A stretch of DNA of 19,644 nucleotides from CAZEQH01 sp964566875 (GTDB taxonomy: Bacteria; Patescibacteriota; Minisyncoccia; Minisyncoccales; JANBVM01), in contig CAZMJM010000011.1 of the NCBI GenBank assembly GCA_964566875.1, forward strand, positions 1 through 19,644. The letters are read 5' to 3'. A model generated the notes under the pieces. The model saw nothing but the letters and a program-made list of their open reading frames with translations. It was not told the origin of the DNA and did no database searches. The translations under genes were made by a program, and so were the position numbers. Positions 1 to 7,028 of the stretch are shown here, piece by piece. Position 1 is the first letter of the stretch. Each line of letters begins with the position of its first letter.

Positions 1-88
1 CCACCTGTTCCCATCCCGAACACAGAAGTGAAATATGCCAAGGCCGATGATAGTGCATTTTGCGCGAAAGTAGGTAGCCCTCGTGAGG
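1..88 (+). rRNA. rrf: 5S ribosomal RNA, 3' part
   Basis: The window opens inside a 5S rRNA. The conserved loop B/C block (CCACCTGTTCCCATCCCGAA, then ACAGAAGTGAAA) is followed by a GCCGATGATAGT segment and by GCGAAAGTAGG, the order seen in bacterial 5S genes. About the first 25-30 bases, including the 5' strand of helix I, lie before the window. The 3' end is therefore placed approximately (85-90) by length and not by pairing. An rRNA operon presumably lies upstream. Confidence 0.9.
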
Positions 89-109
89 TGAATATGATTA
101 TTTTTTTTG
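81..109 (+). terminator. Likely terminator of the 5S/rRNA transcript
   Basis: A run of eight T (101-108) follows the end of the 5S gene closely. The only hairpin-capable sequence next to it is the 5S 3' terminal stem itself, plus a tiny CCTC-GTGAGG element. Termination probably uses the folded 5S end and the U-run. The hairpin assignment is weak; the T-run is what is actually seen. Confidence 0.45.
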
Positions 110-162
110 CGCAGGAATCTGATATCATTGTTCAGGACTGGTTAATATCCTAAAACCGCTTT

Positions 163-198
163 TTTAAATTTAAACACCTTTAAGCTATAATGGATTAA
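163..198 (+). promoter_or_regulatory. Sigma-70 type promoter of the mreC operon, apparently leaderless
   Basis: There is a perfect -10 TATAAT at 186-191, and a TTTAAA at 163-168 (4/6 to TTGACA) lies 17 bp upstream. The usual start point, 7 nt after the -10, is A198, which is the A of the mreC ATG. No Shine-Dalgarno sequence precedes the ATG. The mRNA would therefore begin at or within a nucleotide or two of the start codon. Confidence 0.6.
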
Positions 199-1055
199 TG
201 GAGTTCCGGCATAAACCATTTATAAACAGAAATGAAGGGAAAAAGTCTTTTCTCTCGGACGTATCCCGATTCAAAAGTTTAAGATGGGGGACAGTACTCT
301 TGGTCGTTGCCTCCCTGTTTTTGCTAAATCTAACTCCTCTATCCGGAGGGATTAAGAATTTTTTCCATTCTCTATCTGCACCTCTCCAGGAGTATCTCTG
401 GGTAAAGGGAAGCGCTTTGTCCGGATTCTTTGAAATATTTTCCAGGGTAGAAGAAGTAAAGAAAGAAAACGAATCTCTGAGAAAAGAGAACGAAAATCTG
501 CTCGTCGAGAAGATGGCCCTGGGAGAGTGTAAAGAGGAAAACGTCTCTTTAAGGAGAGCTCTGGGCTTGGAATTACAAAAGGACTTTGTCCTTCTTTCCG
601 CCAATCCGATCGCCAAGGATGTTTTCGCCGATTTCATCGTCGTAAATAAGGGTTCTGCCGACGGCATGGTCTTTGATGCCCCGGTCGTTACAGATGAAAA
701 GGTACTGGTCGGCAGAGTGATTGAGGTTTATGAACACAGTTCCCGCATTCAACTGACGACCGCCAAGGGCAATTCCTTTGATGTGGAGATTATGGACAGA
801 GATACTTATGGTTTGGCCGAGGGCCAGGGTAATTTTAATCTTATGCTGAAGTTGGTCCCCAGAGACAAGGAGATAGCGGAGGGGGACCGGGTTTTTACCT
901 CTTTATTAGGAGGCAACTTCCCACAGGGTCTTTTAGTGGGAGAGGTTAAAGGAGTCAAGAAGGCCGACGTGACTTCCTTTCAGGAGGCCGATATCACCCC
1001 CGCCTTTAACATAAATTTCCTGGAAAACCTTTTTATCATTACCAATTTCAGGTAA
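198..1055 (+). CDS. mreC: Cell shape-determining protein MreC
   Basis: A 285-aa MreC. MreC scaffolds the elongasome: it sits in the inner membrane, projects outward, and binds and activates PBP2. The sequence has a basic N-terminus, one membrane segment at about residues 31-49, a coiled coil at about 85-125 (KENESLRKENENLL), and then the beta-rich MreC domain with typical phrases such as VNKGSADGM, GLAEGQG and LGGNFPQGLLVGEV. Length is normal for the family. The ATG at 198 is chosen because it lies 6 nt after a perfect TATAAT and because no other start fits before the membrane segment. It is the first gene of a co-directional block and mreD follows after 4 nt. mreB is not in the window. Confidence 0.93.
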   Translation: MEFRHKPFINRNEGKKSFLSDVSRFKSLRWGTVLLVVASLFLLNLTPLSGGIKNFFHSLSAPLQEYLWVKGSALSGFFEIFSRVEEVKKENESLRKENENLLVEKMALGECKEENVSLRRALGLELQKDFVLLSANPIAKDVFADFIVVNKGSADGMVFDAPVVTDEKVLVGRVIEVYEHSSRIQLTTAKGNSFDVEIMDRDTYGLAEGQGNFNLMLKLVPRDKEIAEGDRVFTSLLGGNFPQGLLVGEVKGVKKADVTSFQEADITPAFNINFLENLFIITNFR

Positions 1056-1059
1056 CGCC

Positions 1060-1353
1060 ATGCCGGACCCAGGTAAAAAAATAATAGGGGTTGCTCTTCT
1101 TTTTTACTTTCTCACCATTTTTCAGTACAGCTTTTTAGTGCATTTTTTTTATTGCTTTCCCAGCCTGGTCTTAATTATGGTAGTTATTATCAATCTTGTT
1201 GAGGAGCAGAAAGATAATTTTGGGTTGGCCTCTGGCCTGATAGGAGGATTTTTTCTGGATATCTATTCCGATAGATACATCGGATATCATGTCGTTATAC
1301 TTTTTTTAACGGCTATTTTTTTAAAGTCGGTTATTAAGAGAATATTAAGGTAA
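1060..1353 (+). CDS. mreD: MreD-like rod shape membrane protein, short form
   Basis: A 97-aa hydrophobic protein with about three to four membrane segments. The position between mreC and PBP2, and the C-terminal GLIGGFFLDIYSDRYIGYHV phrase, match MreD, where a G-x-x-x-D motif precedes the last membrane helix. MreD is part of the elongasome, but its exact biochemical role is not settled. Most MreD proteins are about 160-170 aa, so this is a reduced form and lacks roughly two membrane helices. The start ATG is 4 nt after the mreC stop, with only a weak AGG upstream, so translation is probably coupled. The call rests on context as much as on sequence. Confidence 0.75.
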   Translation: MPDPGKKIIGVALLFYFLTIFQYSFLVHFFYCFPSLVLIMVVIINLVEEQKDNFGLASGLIGGFFLDIYSDRYIGYHVVILFLTAIFLKSVIKRILR

Positions 1354-1357
1354 AAAA

Positions 1358-3289
1358 GTGGACGATTTCATAAAAAAAAGAAGAATAAGGCGTATTACCA
1401 GCGAAGTAGAACCTCACGAGGTTCTGATGGATAAGTTGGCCAGAAAGAGGGACCGGGAGTGGGGTATGCCCGAGCAGAAAATGGAAACGCCGCTGGTCAG
1501 GAGAATCTTGAATAAATTCCTCGTCTTTTCTTTTATAGTGTTGTTTCTCCTTCTGGGCAGGACCTTTCAGCTCCAGATTCTGGAAGGCAGTGATTTCCTG
1601 GCGCTGGCCAATGATAACCAGTATATTTTTCATATGATTCAGGCAGAGAGAGGCGTTATCTATGACCGGAACCTCAAACAACTTGTTTTTAATCTTCCCA
1701 ACTTTGACCTTGTTTGCAATAAGGGCGGGCTGCCGGCGGATGAAGACCAGAGAAAACAGCTTTTTTCCGAAATTGCCGACGTTCTTGCCATAGATTATGA
1801 TTCCGTGGCGGCTGCCATAGATAACTCTAAAGACCGGGAGGTAATAGTGTCGGAAAATCTCAGCCATAATTCCCTCATAGTTTTACAGACCAGAATCGGA
1901 GAATTCCCCGGCTTTTCCATTGAACAGCGCATGATAAGGGAATATCAGGACGGCCCAACTTATTCGCATATCATAGGTTACACCGGAAAGATTACCCGGG
2001 AGGAATTCAGCTCTTCCTCCGACCGTTATTCCATGTTTGACTATGTAGGACGGATGGGTTTGGAGAGTTATTATGAGGACACTCTGAGGAAAAACCCCGG
2101 ACAGGTCCGGGTGGAAAGAGACGCCCTGGGGAATGTCATTTCCCAGCAAGTGGTTTCTCTTCCCGAATCCGGCGACAGTCTTGTCCTGTGGCTGGATTCA
2201 GACTTGCAGAAAAAGGTTAAGGAAGAGTTGGAAAAGACGCTGCAAAGCATAGGCAGCCGGAAGGCGGTAGGAGTGGCCCTGGATCCTAAAACCGGGGGAG
2301 TTTTGGCCATGGTGTCTATCCCATCTTTTGATAATAATTTATTTTCTATCGGGGACAACGAATCTATAAAGGAGCTTTTTGAAAACGAGGAAGACCCTCT
2401 TTTTAATCGGGTGATATCCGGGGTAGGGTTCCCTACTGGTTCAACCATAAAACCCCTGGTGGCTTCGGCGGCTCTTCAGGAAGGGATAGTTTCTCCTAAT
2501 CAGAAGATCAACTGTACGGGACTAATAGAGGTAACACACGAATACGATCCTTCCATCATTTACCAATACCACGACTGGTCCGTTCACGGCCTTACCGATA
2601 TAAGAAAAGCGATTGCCGAGTCCTGCAACGTATTCTTCTATACCCTGGGCGGAGGATATGCTCCATTCGGTATAAAGGGGCTCGGGCCGCAAAAGATAGA
2701 GGATTATCTTGGACTGTTCGGTTGGGGCCAGAAGACGGACATCGATTTACCCGGTGAAGGGGAGGGAACCATACCGGTTCTGGACGAAAATTGGAGGAAG
2801 GGGGATACCTATCATCTGTCTATCGGGCAGGGCCCTTTTGCCGTTACCCCCCTGCAGGTGGCGTCGGCCTATGCCGCCATAGCCAACGGAGGCAAACTGC
2901 TTAAACCCCAGGTTGTTAAGGAGGTAGTGGATACTTCGGGAGGAGACGTCAAGGTGATAGGAGAATCCAGGCCGGAGGTCATCAGGGAGGGGTTTATCGA
3001 CCCTGAAAACCTGCAGGTGGTAAGGGAAGGAATGAGGCAGGCGGTAACAGGAAAGAACAGTCCCCAGGCCTCGTCCATTCTTTTGAGTTCCCTGCCGGTA
3101 GCAGCGGCCGCCAAGACAGGTACGGCCGAGACTTCCCGAGAGAATATCTACCACAACTGGGTTTCCGTATTTGCCCCTTATGACAATCCGGAAATAGTCC
3201 TTACCATTATGATTGAAGACGTTGAAGGAGTTCGGGCAGCGGTATTGCCGGCCGCCAGGGATATATTAAACTGGTACTTCAGCCGTTGA
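1358..3289 (+). CDS. mrdA: Penicillin-binding protein 2 (class B transpeptidase)
   Basis: A 643-aa class B PBP that cross-links peptidoglycan during elongation. A cytoplasmic basic N-terminus is followed by one membrane anchor (about residues 51-68) and the pedestal domain with ERGVIYDRN. The transpeptidase domain has all three catalytic motifs: S362-T-I-K365 (SxxK), S422-C-N424 (SxN) and K586-T-G588 (KTG). The start is a GTG 4 nt after the mreD stop with an AAGG at 1347-1350. The next Met (residue 24) would still leave the anchor, so the start is likely but not certain. Gene order mreC-mreD-PBP2 supports PBP2 and not the divisome FtsI. The usual partner rodA is not adjacent. Confidence 0.93.
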   Translation: MDDFIKKRRIRRITSEVEPHEVLMDKLARKRDREWGMPEQKMETPLVRRILNKFLVFSFIVLFLLLGRTFQLQILEGSDFLALANDNQYIFHMIQAERGVIYDRNLKQLVFNLPNFDLVCNKGGLPADEDQRKQLFSEIADVLAIDYDSVAAAIDNSKDREVIVSENLSHNSLIVLQTRIGEFPGFSIEQRMIREYQDGPTYSHIIGYTGKITREEFSSSSDRYSMFDYVGRMGLESYYEDTLRKNPGQVRVERDALGNVISQQVVSLPESGDSLVLWLDSDLQKKVKEELEKTLQSIGSRKAVGVALDPKTGGVLAMVSIPSFDNNLFSIGDNESIKELFENEEDPLFNRVISGVGFPTGSTIKPLVASAALQEGIVSPNQKINCTGLIEVTHEYDPSIIYQYHDWSVHGLTDIRKAIAESCNVFFYTLGGGYAPFGIKGLGPQKIEDYLGLFGWGQKTDIDLPGEGEGTIPVLDENWRKGDTYHLSIGQGPFAVTPLQVASAYAAIANGGKLLKPQVVKEVVDTSGGDVKVIGESRPEVIREGFIDPENLQVVREGMRQAVTGKNSPQASSILLSSLPVAAAAKTGTAETSRENIYHNWVSVFAPYDNPEIVLTIMIEDVEGVRAAVLPAARDILNWYFSR

Positions 3290-3307
3290 TTGATTTAACA
3301 GAGCCGT

Positions 3308-3336
3308 TTTACTTAGCTGAGAAAAAACACTAAAAT
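3308..3336 (+). promoter_or_regulatory. Possible promoter upstream of lysS
   Basis: The 73-nt gap between the PBP2 and lysS genes holds TTTACT (3308-3313) and TAAAAT (3331-3336) separated by 17 bp. That predicts a transcript start near 3343 and a leader of about 20 nt without a clear Shine-Dalgarno. The stretch is AT-rich, so chance matches are possible. Confidence 0.35.
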
Positions 3337-3362
3337 AAGATAAATTTCCCTTTTAGAAACAT

Positions 3363-4841
3363 ATGAGCGCTACAGACGAAAACATCAGAAAAATAAGGGT
3401 TAAAAAGCTGCAGTCCTTGCGGGTTTCAGGTATGGCTCCATTCCCTTCGAATACCAGGAGGAACATGGAAATCGCCAAGGCGATTGAGTCTTTTGATGTT
3501 CTGGCGGGAAGTAATAAGGAGGTGATACTGGCGGGGCGGATAAAACTGATAAGGGTGCACGGAGGCTCCACTTTCCTGGACCTGGCGGACGGCACCGGTG
3601 ATATGCAAGCCTATTTTAAAAAAGACCGCTTGGGAGAGGAGGGATACAAATTTTTCCTTGATAATTTTGACCTGGGAGATTTCATCGAAATCAAGGGTAA
3701 TTTGTTTGAAACCAAAAAGGGCGAAAAAACACTGGAGGTGTCGGATTTCAAGATGCTGGCAAAGAGCTTGAGGCCTCTACCTGAGAAATGGCACGGCCTG
3801 AAAGATACGGAAGAGAGGTACAGAAAGAGATATCTGGACCTCATTTTCAACAAGGAAATAAAGGATAATTTTGCCAAACGTTCCGCCGTCATAAAGGAAA
3901 TAAGGAGGTTTTTGGAGGGTGAAGGATTTTTGGAGGTGGAAACTCCCATACTGCAGCCGCTATACGGCGGAGCGCGCGCTCAACCCTTCAAAACCCACAT
4001 GAACGCCCTGGACATGGATTTGTATCTCAGAGTTTCCCCGGAACTGTACCTCAAGCGGTTGCTGATAGGAGGATTTGAGAAAGTTTACGAGATAGGCAAG
4101 TGTTTCAGAAACGAGGGGGTGGACCGTTCACACAACCCCGACTTTACGGTGCTGGAGTTCTATTGGGCCTACGCCGACTATAAGGACTTGATGAAGCTAA
4201 CGGAAAAAATGTTCACCAGTGTTGCCGAGAAGGTTTTCAATAAAGTTAAGTTCACCTACGAGGGTCAGGAGATAGACCTTACTGCTCCCTGGCCAAGGAT
4301 GGAATTTTCTCATGTCTTAAGCCGTGAAACCGGAATAAATATAGAAGAAATTAACAGAGATGCCCTGGCAAAAGAGGCTAAGGCGCTGGGTATCGCTCTG
4401 GAAAAGAATTCGCCTAAATTTGAGATTGCCGATGAAATTTTCAAGAAGGTATGCCGTGCGAAGATTCAGCAGCCAACCTTCATCATCCATTATCCCAAAG
4501 GATTCCAGCCTCTGGCCAAGTCATTGGAGAACCAGCCCGACAAATTAGCCAATTTCCAGCTGGTAGCTGCCGGCTGGGAGATGCTTAACGCCTTCTCAGA
4601 ACTCAATGATCCGGTGGAGCAGAAAAAGAGATTTGAGGAACAGGAAAATCTTTACAAAGGAGGCTTCGGAGAGGCTCAGAGAATGGATAAGGATTTCATT
4701 AAGGCTCTGGAATATGGAATGCCTCCGGCCGCCGGGTTCGGTATGGGATTAGACAGGTTTACGGCACTGCTGACCGGCTCCCATTCCTTAAGGGAGGTTA
4801 TCCTGTTTCCCACCATGAAACCCAAGTCACATAACACATAA
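3363..4841 (+). CDS. lysS: Lysyl-tRNA synthetase, class II
   Basis: A 492-aa cytosolic enzyme that charges tRNA-Lys with lysine using ATP. An N-terminal OB-fold anticodon-binding domain (about residues 55-135, VILAGRIKLIRVHGG) is followed by the class II catalytic core. The core shows the GGARAQPFKTHMNALDMDLY segment, motif 2 around residues 248-266 (FRNEGVDRSHNPDFTVLEFY) and motif 3 with GLDR at 462-465. Length is normal. The family normally ends near LFPTMKP. Here four extra residues (SHNT, 489-492) and the stop are encoded by the start of a 7-bp tandem repeat array that fills the spacer to serS. No Shine-Dalgarno is evident at the ATG. Confidence 0.96.
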   Translation: MSATDENIRKIRVKKLQSLRVSGMAPFPSNTRRNMEIAKAIESFDVLAGSNKEVILAGRIKLIRVHGGSTFLDLADGTGDMQAYFKKDRLGEEGYKFFLDNFDLGDFIEIKGNLFETKKGEKTLEVSDFKMLAKSLRPLPEKWHGLKDTEERYRKRYLDLIFNKEIKDNFAKRSAVIKEIRRFLEGEGFLEVETPILQPLYGGARAQPFKTHMNALDMDLYLRVSPELYLKRLLIGGFEKVYEIGKCFRNEGVDRSHNPDFTVLEFYWAYADYKDLMKLTEKMFTSVAEKVFNKVKFTYEGQEIDLTAPWPRMEFSHVLSRETGINIEEINRDALAKEAKALGIALEKNSPKFEIADEIFKKVCRAKIQQPTFIIHYPKGFQPLAKSLENQPDKLANFQLVAAGWEMLNAFSELNDPVEQKKRFEEQENLYKGGFGEAQRMDKDFIKALEYGMPPAAGFGMGLDRFTALLTGSHSLREVILFPTMKPKSHNT

Positions 4842-4909
4842 CACATAACATGGAACACATACCACATATCATGGAACACATAACAGACGACGACGTTTTG
4901 TGTTCTATG
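4828..4909. repeat. 7-bp tandem array plus inverted arm between lysS and serS
   Basis: Eight heptamers stand in perfect register from 4828 to 4883: CACATAA three times, then CATGGAA, CACATAC, CACATAT, CATGGAA, CACATAA. The first two units encode the LysS C-terminus and stop codon. After a 12-nt spacer (4884-4895, with a GAC/CGA triplet run), 4896-4909 is an inverted copy: its reverse complement matches 4870-4883 at 12 of 14 positions. The transcript could fold into a hairpin here. No U-run follows, so it is not a standard intrinsic terminator. Confidence 0.85.
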
Positions 4910-4927
4910 CTCTATGTTTCATAAACT

Positions 4928-6241
4928 ATGTTAGATATTAAATTTATTCGCCAGTATCCGGAGAAAATAAAGGAAATCTGCGTCCAGAAGAAAGTTGATT
5001 TGGATGTCGATGCTCTTTTGGAGGCAGACCGCCGGAGAAGAGAACTTCTTCAGGCGATTGAGGACATGAGAGCCAAGAAGAATCAAGCTTCCAAACAGAT
5101 AACCGCAACCACGGACGAGGCGGAAAGACAAAGGATTATTCTGGAAATGAGGGAGCTTGACAATAACAATGATCAATTGGGCCAGAAACTCAAGGAAGCT
5201 GACGAAGAGTTCAACGCGCTGATGATGCGGGTTCCCAACCTGATTGCCGATGATGTGCCGATAGGGAAGGATGAAAGTGAAAACAAGGTTATAAGGAAGT
5301 GGGGTGAGCCCGCCGACTTCGGATTTACTCCCAAAGACCACGTAGAATTAGGAGAACGGCTGGATATCGTGGACATTAAGACGGCGGCTGCGGTTTCAGG
5401 CGCCAGATTCGGTTATCTGAAAAGGGAGGCGGCCTTGCTGGAATTTGCTCTTATTCAGTATACCTTCCAAACCCTGACATCTGAAAAGATAATCGGAAAG
5501 ATCGCCGCTTCTATAGAAAAAGGATACGCCGCCAAGCCTTTTATCCCCGTCATTCCGCCCGACTTCATACGGCCCCAGATTTTTGAAAAAATGGCCAGAC
5601 TCAGTCCGGAGGACAGGGAAGAAAGATATTATTTTCCTCAAGACGACATCTATCTCATAGGGAGCGCTGAGCATACCCTGGGTCCCATTCATATGGAAGA
5701 GATAATCCCGGAAGAAAATCTTCCGCTCAGGTATCTTGGATTTTCCACCAGTTTCCGGAGAGAAGCTGGTTCATACGGAAAGGATACCAGGGGGATATTC
5801 CGCGTTCATCAGTTCGATAAGTTGGAGATGGAAAGCTTTACCCTCCCAAATAACTCCCTGAAGGAGCAGGATTTTATACTGGCTGTTCAGGAGTATCTGG
5901 TGCGTTCCTTGGAGCTTCCATATCAGGTGGTTATGATTTGTACCGGAGACATGGGTAAACCTGATGCCAGACAGATAGACATAGAAATCTGGATGCCCGG
6001 TCAGGGAAGATACCGCGAAACTCACACCTCAGACCTCATGACGGACTACCAGGCCAGGAGACTGAATACCCGGGTAAGGAAGAAAGGGGGAGATATTGAA
6101 TTTGTCCACATGAATGACGCCACGGCCTTTGCCATAGGCAGGACACTGATAGCAATCATGGAAAATTATCAGCAGAAAGATGGCAGCATTAAGGTGCCCC
6201 GGGTTCTCCAGAAATACGCCGGATTTAAGAAAATCGGTTAA
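4928..6241 (+). CDS. serS: Seryl-tRNA synthetase, divergent active-site type
   Basis: A 437-aa class II synthetase charging tRNA-Ser (and tRNA-Sec where present). The N-terminal long alpha-helical coiled-coil arm (about residues 30-105) and a normal total length identify the family. Motif 2 is FRREAGSYGKDTRGIFRVHQ (276-295), and motif 3 ends in AIGRTLIAIMENYQ (402-415). Three serine-site blocks differ from the common bacterial form. The usual TAE is SAE-H (246-249), the usual S-C-S-N block before DFQARR is HTSDLMT before DYQARR (366-377), and NGSGLAVGR is NDATAFAIGR (396-405). The ATG at 4928 has no Shine-Dalgarno. Downstream neighbours include a FemX-like enzyme of a family that uses aminoacyl-tRNA. 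Confidence 0.94.
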   Translation: MLDIKFIRQYPEKIKEICVQKKVDLDVDALLEADRRRRELLQAIEDMRAKKNQASKQITATTDEAERQRIILEMRELDNNNDQLGQKLKEADEEFNALMMRVPNLIADDVPIGKDESENKVIRKWGEPADFGFTPKDHVELGERLDIVDIKTAAAVSGARFGYLKREAALLEFALIQYTFQTLTSEKIIGKIAASIEKGYAAKPFIPVIPPDFIRPQIFEKMARLSPEDREERYYFPQDDIYLIGSAEHTLGPIHMEEIIPEENLPLRYLGFSTSFRREAGSYGKDTRGIFRVHQFDKLEMESFTLPNNSLKEQDFILAVQEYLVRSLELPYQVVMICTGDMGKPDARQIDIEIWMPGQGRYRETHTSDLMTDYQARRLNTRVRKKGGDIEFVHMNDATAFAIGRTLIAIMENYQQKDGSIKVPRVLQKYAGFKKIG

Positions 6242-6252
6242 TAGTTTTTTCC

Positions 6253-7026
6253 ATGAAGGAAGAACAAACATCAATCAGCGGCTTGACAGTTAATTTTAAG
6301 GTTGCAGGGGAAGGGCCTGTAATTTTAATTTTGCACGGTTGGGGGAGTTCTTCCGATTCCTGGGTAACGGTGCAGAAGGTATTGGCCGACGCAGGTTTTA
6401 CGGTATTCTGTCCTGACCTCCCGGGCTTTGGGAAAAGCGAAACCCCCAAGACGCCCTGGGAAGTGTCCGATTATGTGGAATGGACTCTCTCTTTTCTTGA
6501 TTCCCGGGGCATCAAGGAATTTTTCCTTCTTTCCCATTCGTTCGGGGGCAGGATAGCCATAAAATTGGCGGCCAAATACCCCGAGAGAATAAGGGCTCTG
6601 GTATTTTGCGCCGCTGCCGGTTTGAAACACAAACCGGATTTGAAAACCCAGATAATATTCTTCTTATCAAAGATAGGAAGTATTCTTCTTGCCCCCCGCA
6701 TAATGAACAGGGTAAAAGACACCGCCAGAAACGTTTTTTATTTATTTTTCCGCCACAGGGATTATGTTAAAGCGCCCGCCAACATGAGGGAAACCATGAA
6801 AAAGGTATTAGCAGAAGACCTCTTACCTTATCTGCCTGTCATTACTACGAAAACGCTGATAGTGTGGGGAAAGAGAGATAAGATTCTGCCGGTTGAAGAT
6901 GCACATATCTTTAACGAGGCCATAAGGAATTCACGGCTGGAGATAATGGGGGCGGCAGACCACAGCCCCCATCTTCAGGTGCCGGAAAGACTGGCAGAAT
7001 TGATAATGGAATTCTTTAAATCTTGA
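6253..7026 (+). CDS. Alpha/beta hydrolase fold protein
   Basis: A 257-aa alpha/beta hydrolase, probably cytosolic since there is no signal peptide. The oxyanion segment is LHGWGSS (27-33). The nucleophile elbow is S94-H-S96-F-G98-G, with S96 as the likely nucleophile; the first small residue of the usual G-x-S-x-G is Ser. The acid is probably D209 (WGKRDKILP) and the base H237 (GAADHSPH). DLPGFGKS at 55-62 is typical of this superfamily. The substrate cannot be read from the sequence; the superfamily includes esterases, haloperoxidase-like enzymes and C-C hydrolases. It lies 11 nt after serS and its stop touches the next gene, so it is in the operon with the Mur ligase. A role in wall or lipid-linked precursor metabolism is only guilt by association. 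Confidence 0.88.
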   Translation: MKEEQTSISGLTVNFKVAGEGPVILILHGWGSSSDSWVTVQKVLADAGFTVFCPDLPGFGKSETPKTPWEVSDYVEWTLSFLDSRGIKEFFLLSHSFGGRIAIKLAAKYPERIRALVFCAAAGLKHKPDLKTQIIFFLSKIGSILLAPRIMNRVKDTARNVFYLFFRHRDYVKAPANMRETMKKVLAEDLLPYLPVITTKTLIVWGKRDKILPVEDAHIFNEAIRNSRLEIMGAADHSPHLQVPERLAELIMEFFKS

Positions 7027-7028
7027 AT

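Noticed and set aside
117..153. Short inverted repeat AGGA...TCCT upstream of mreC
   Set aside because: The arms are only 4 bp and are expected by chance in this AT-rich spacer.
1334..1867. Minus-strand 177-codon frame opposite the PBP2 gene
   Set aside because: It is antisense to a clear PBP2 pedestal region, with no recognisable domain and no start signal.
4828..4909. CRISPR-like array between lysS and serS
   Set aside because: The repeat units are 7 bp without unique spacers; this is a minisatellite, not a CRISPR.
4898..4926. Promoter for serS with TTGTGT and CATAAA
   Set aside because: Poor matches, and the -10 would sit 2 nt before the ATG, placing the start inside the gene.
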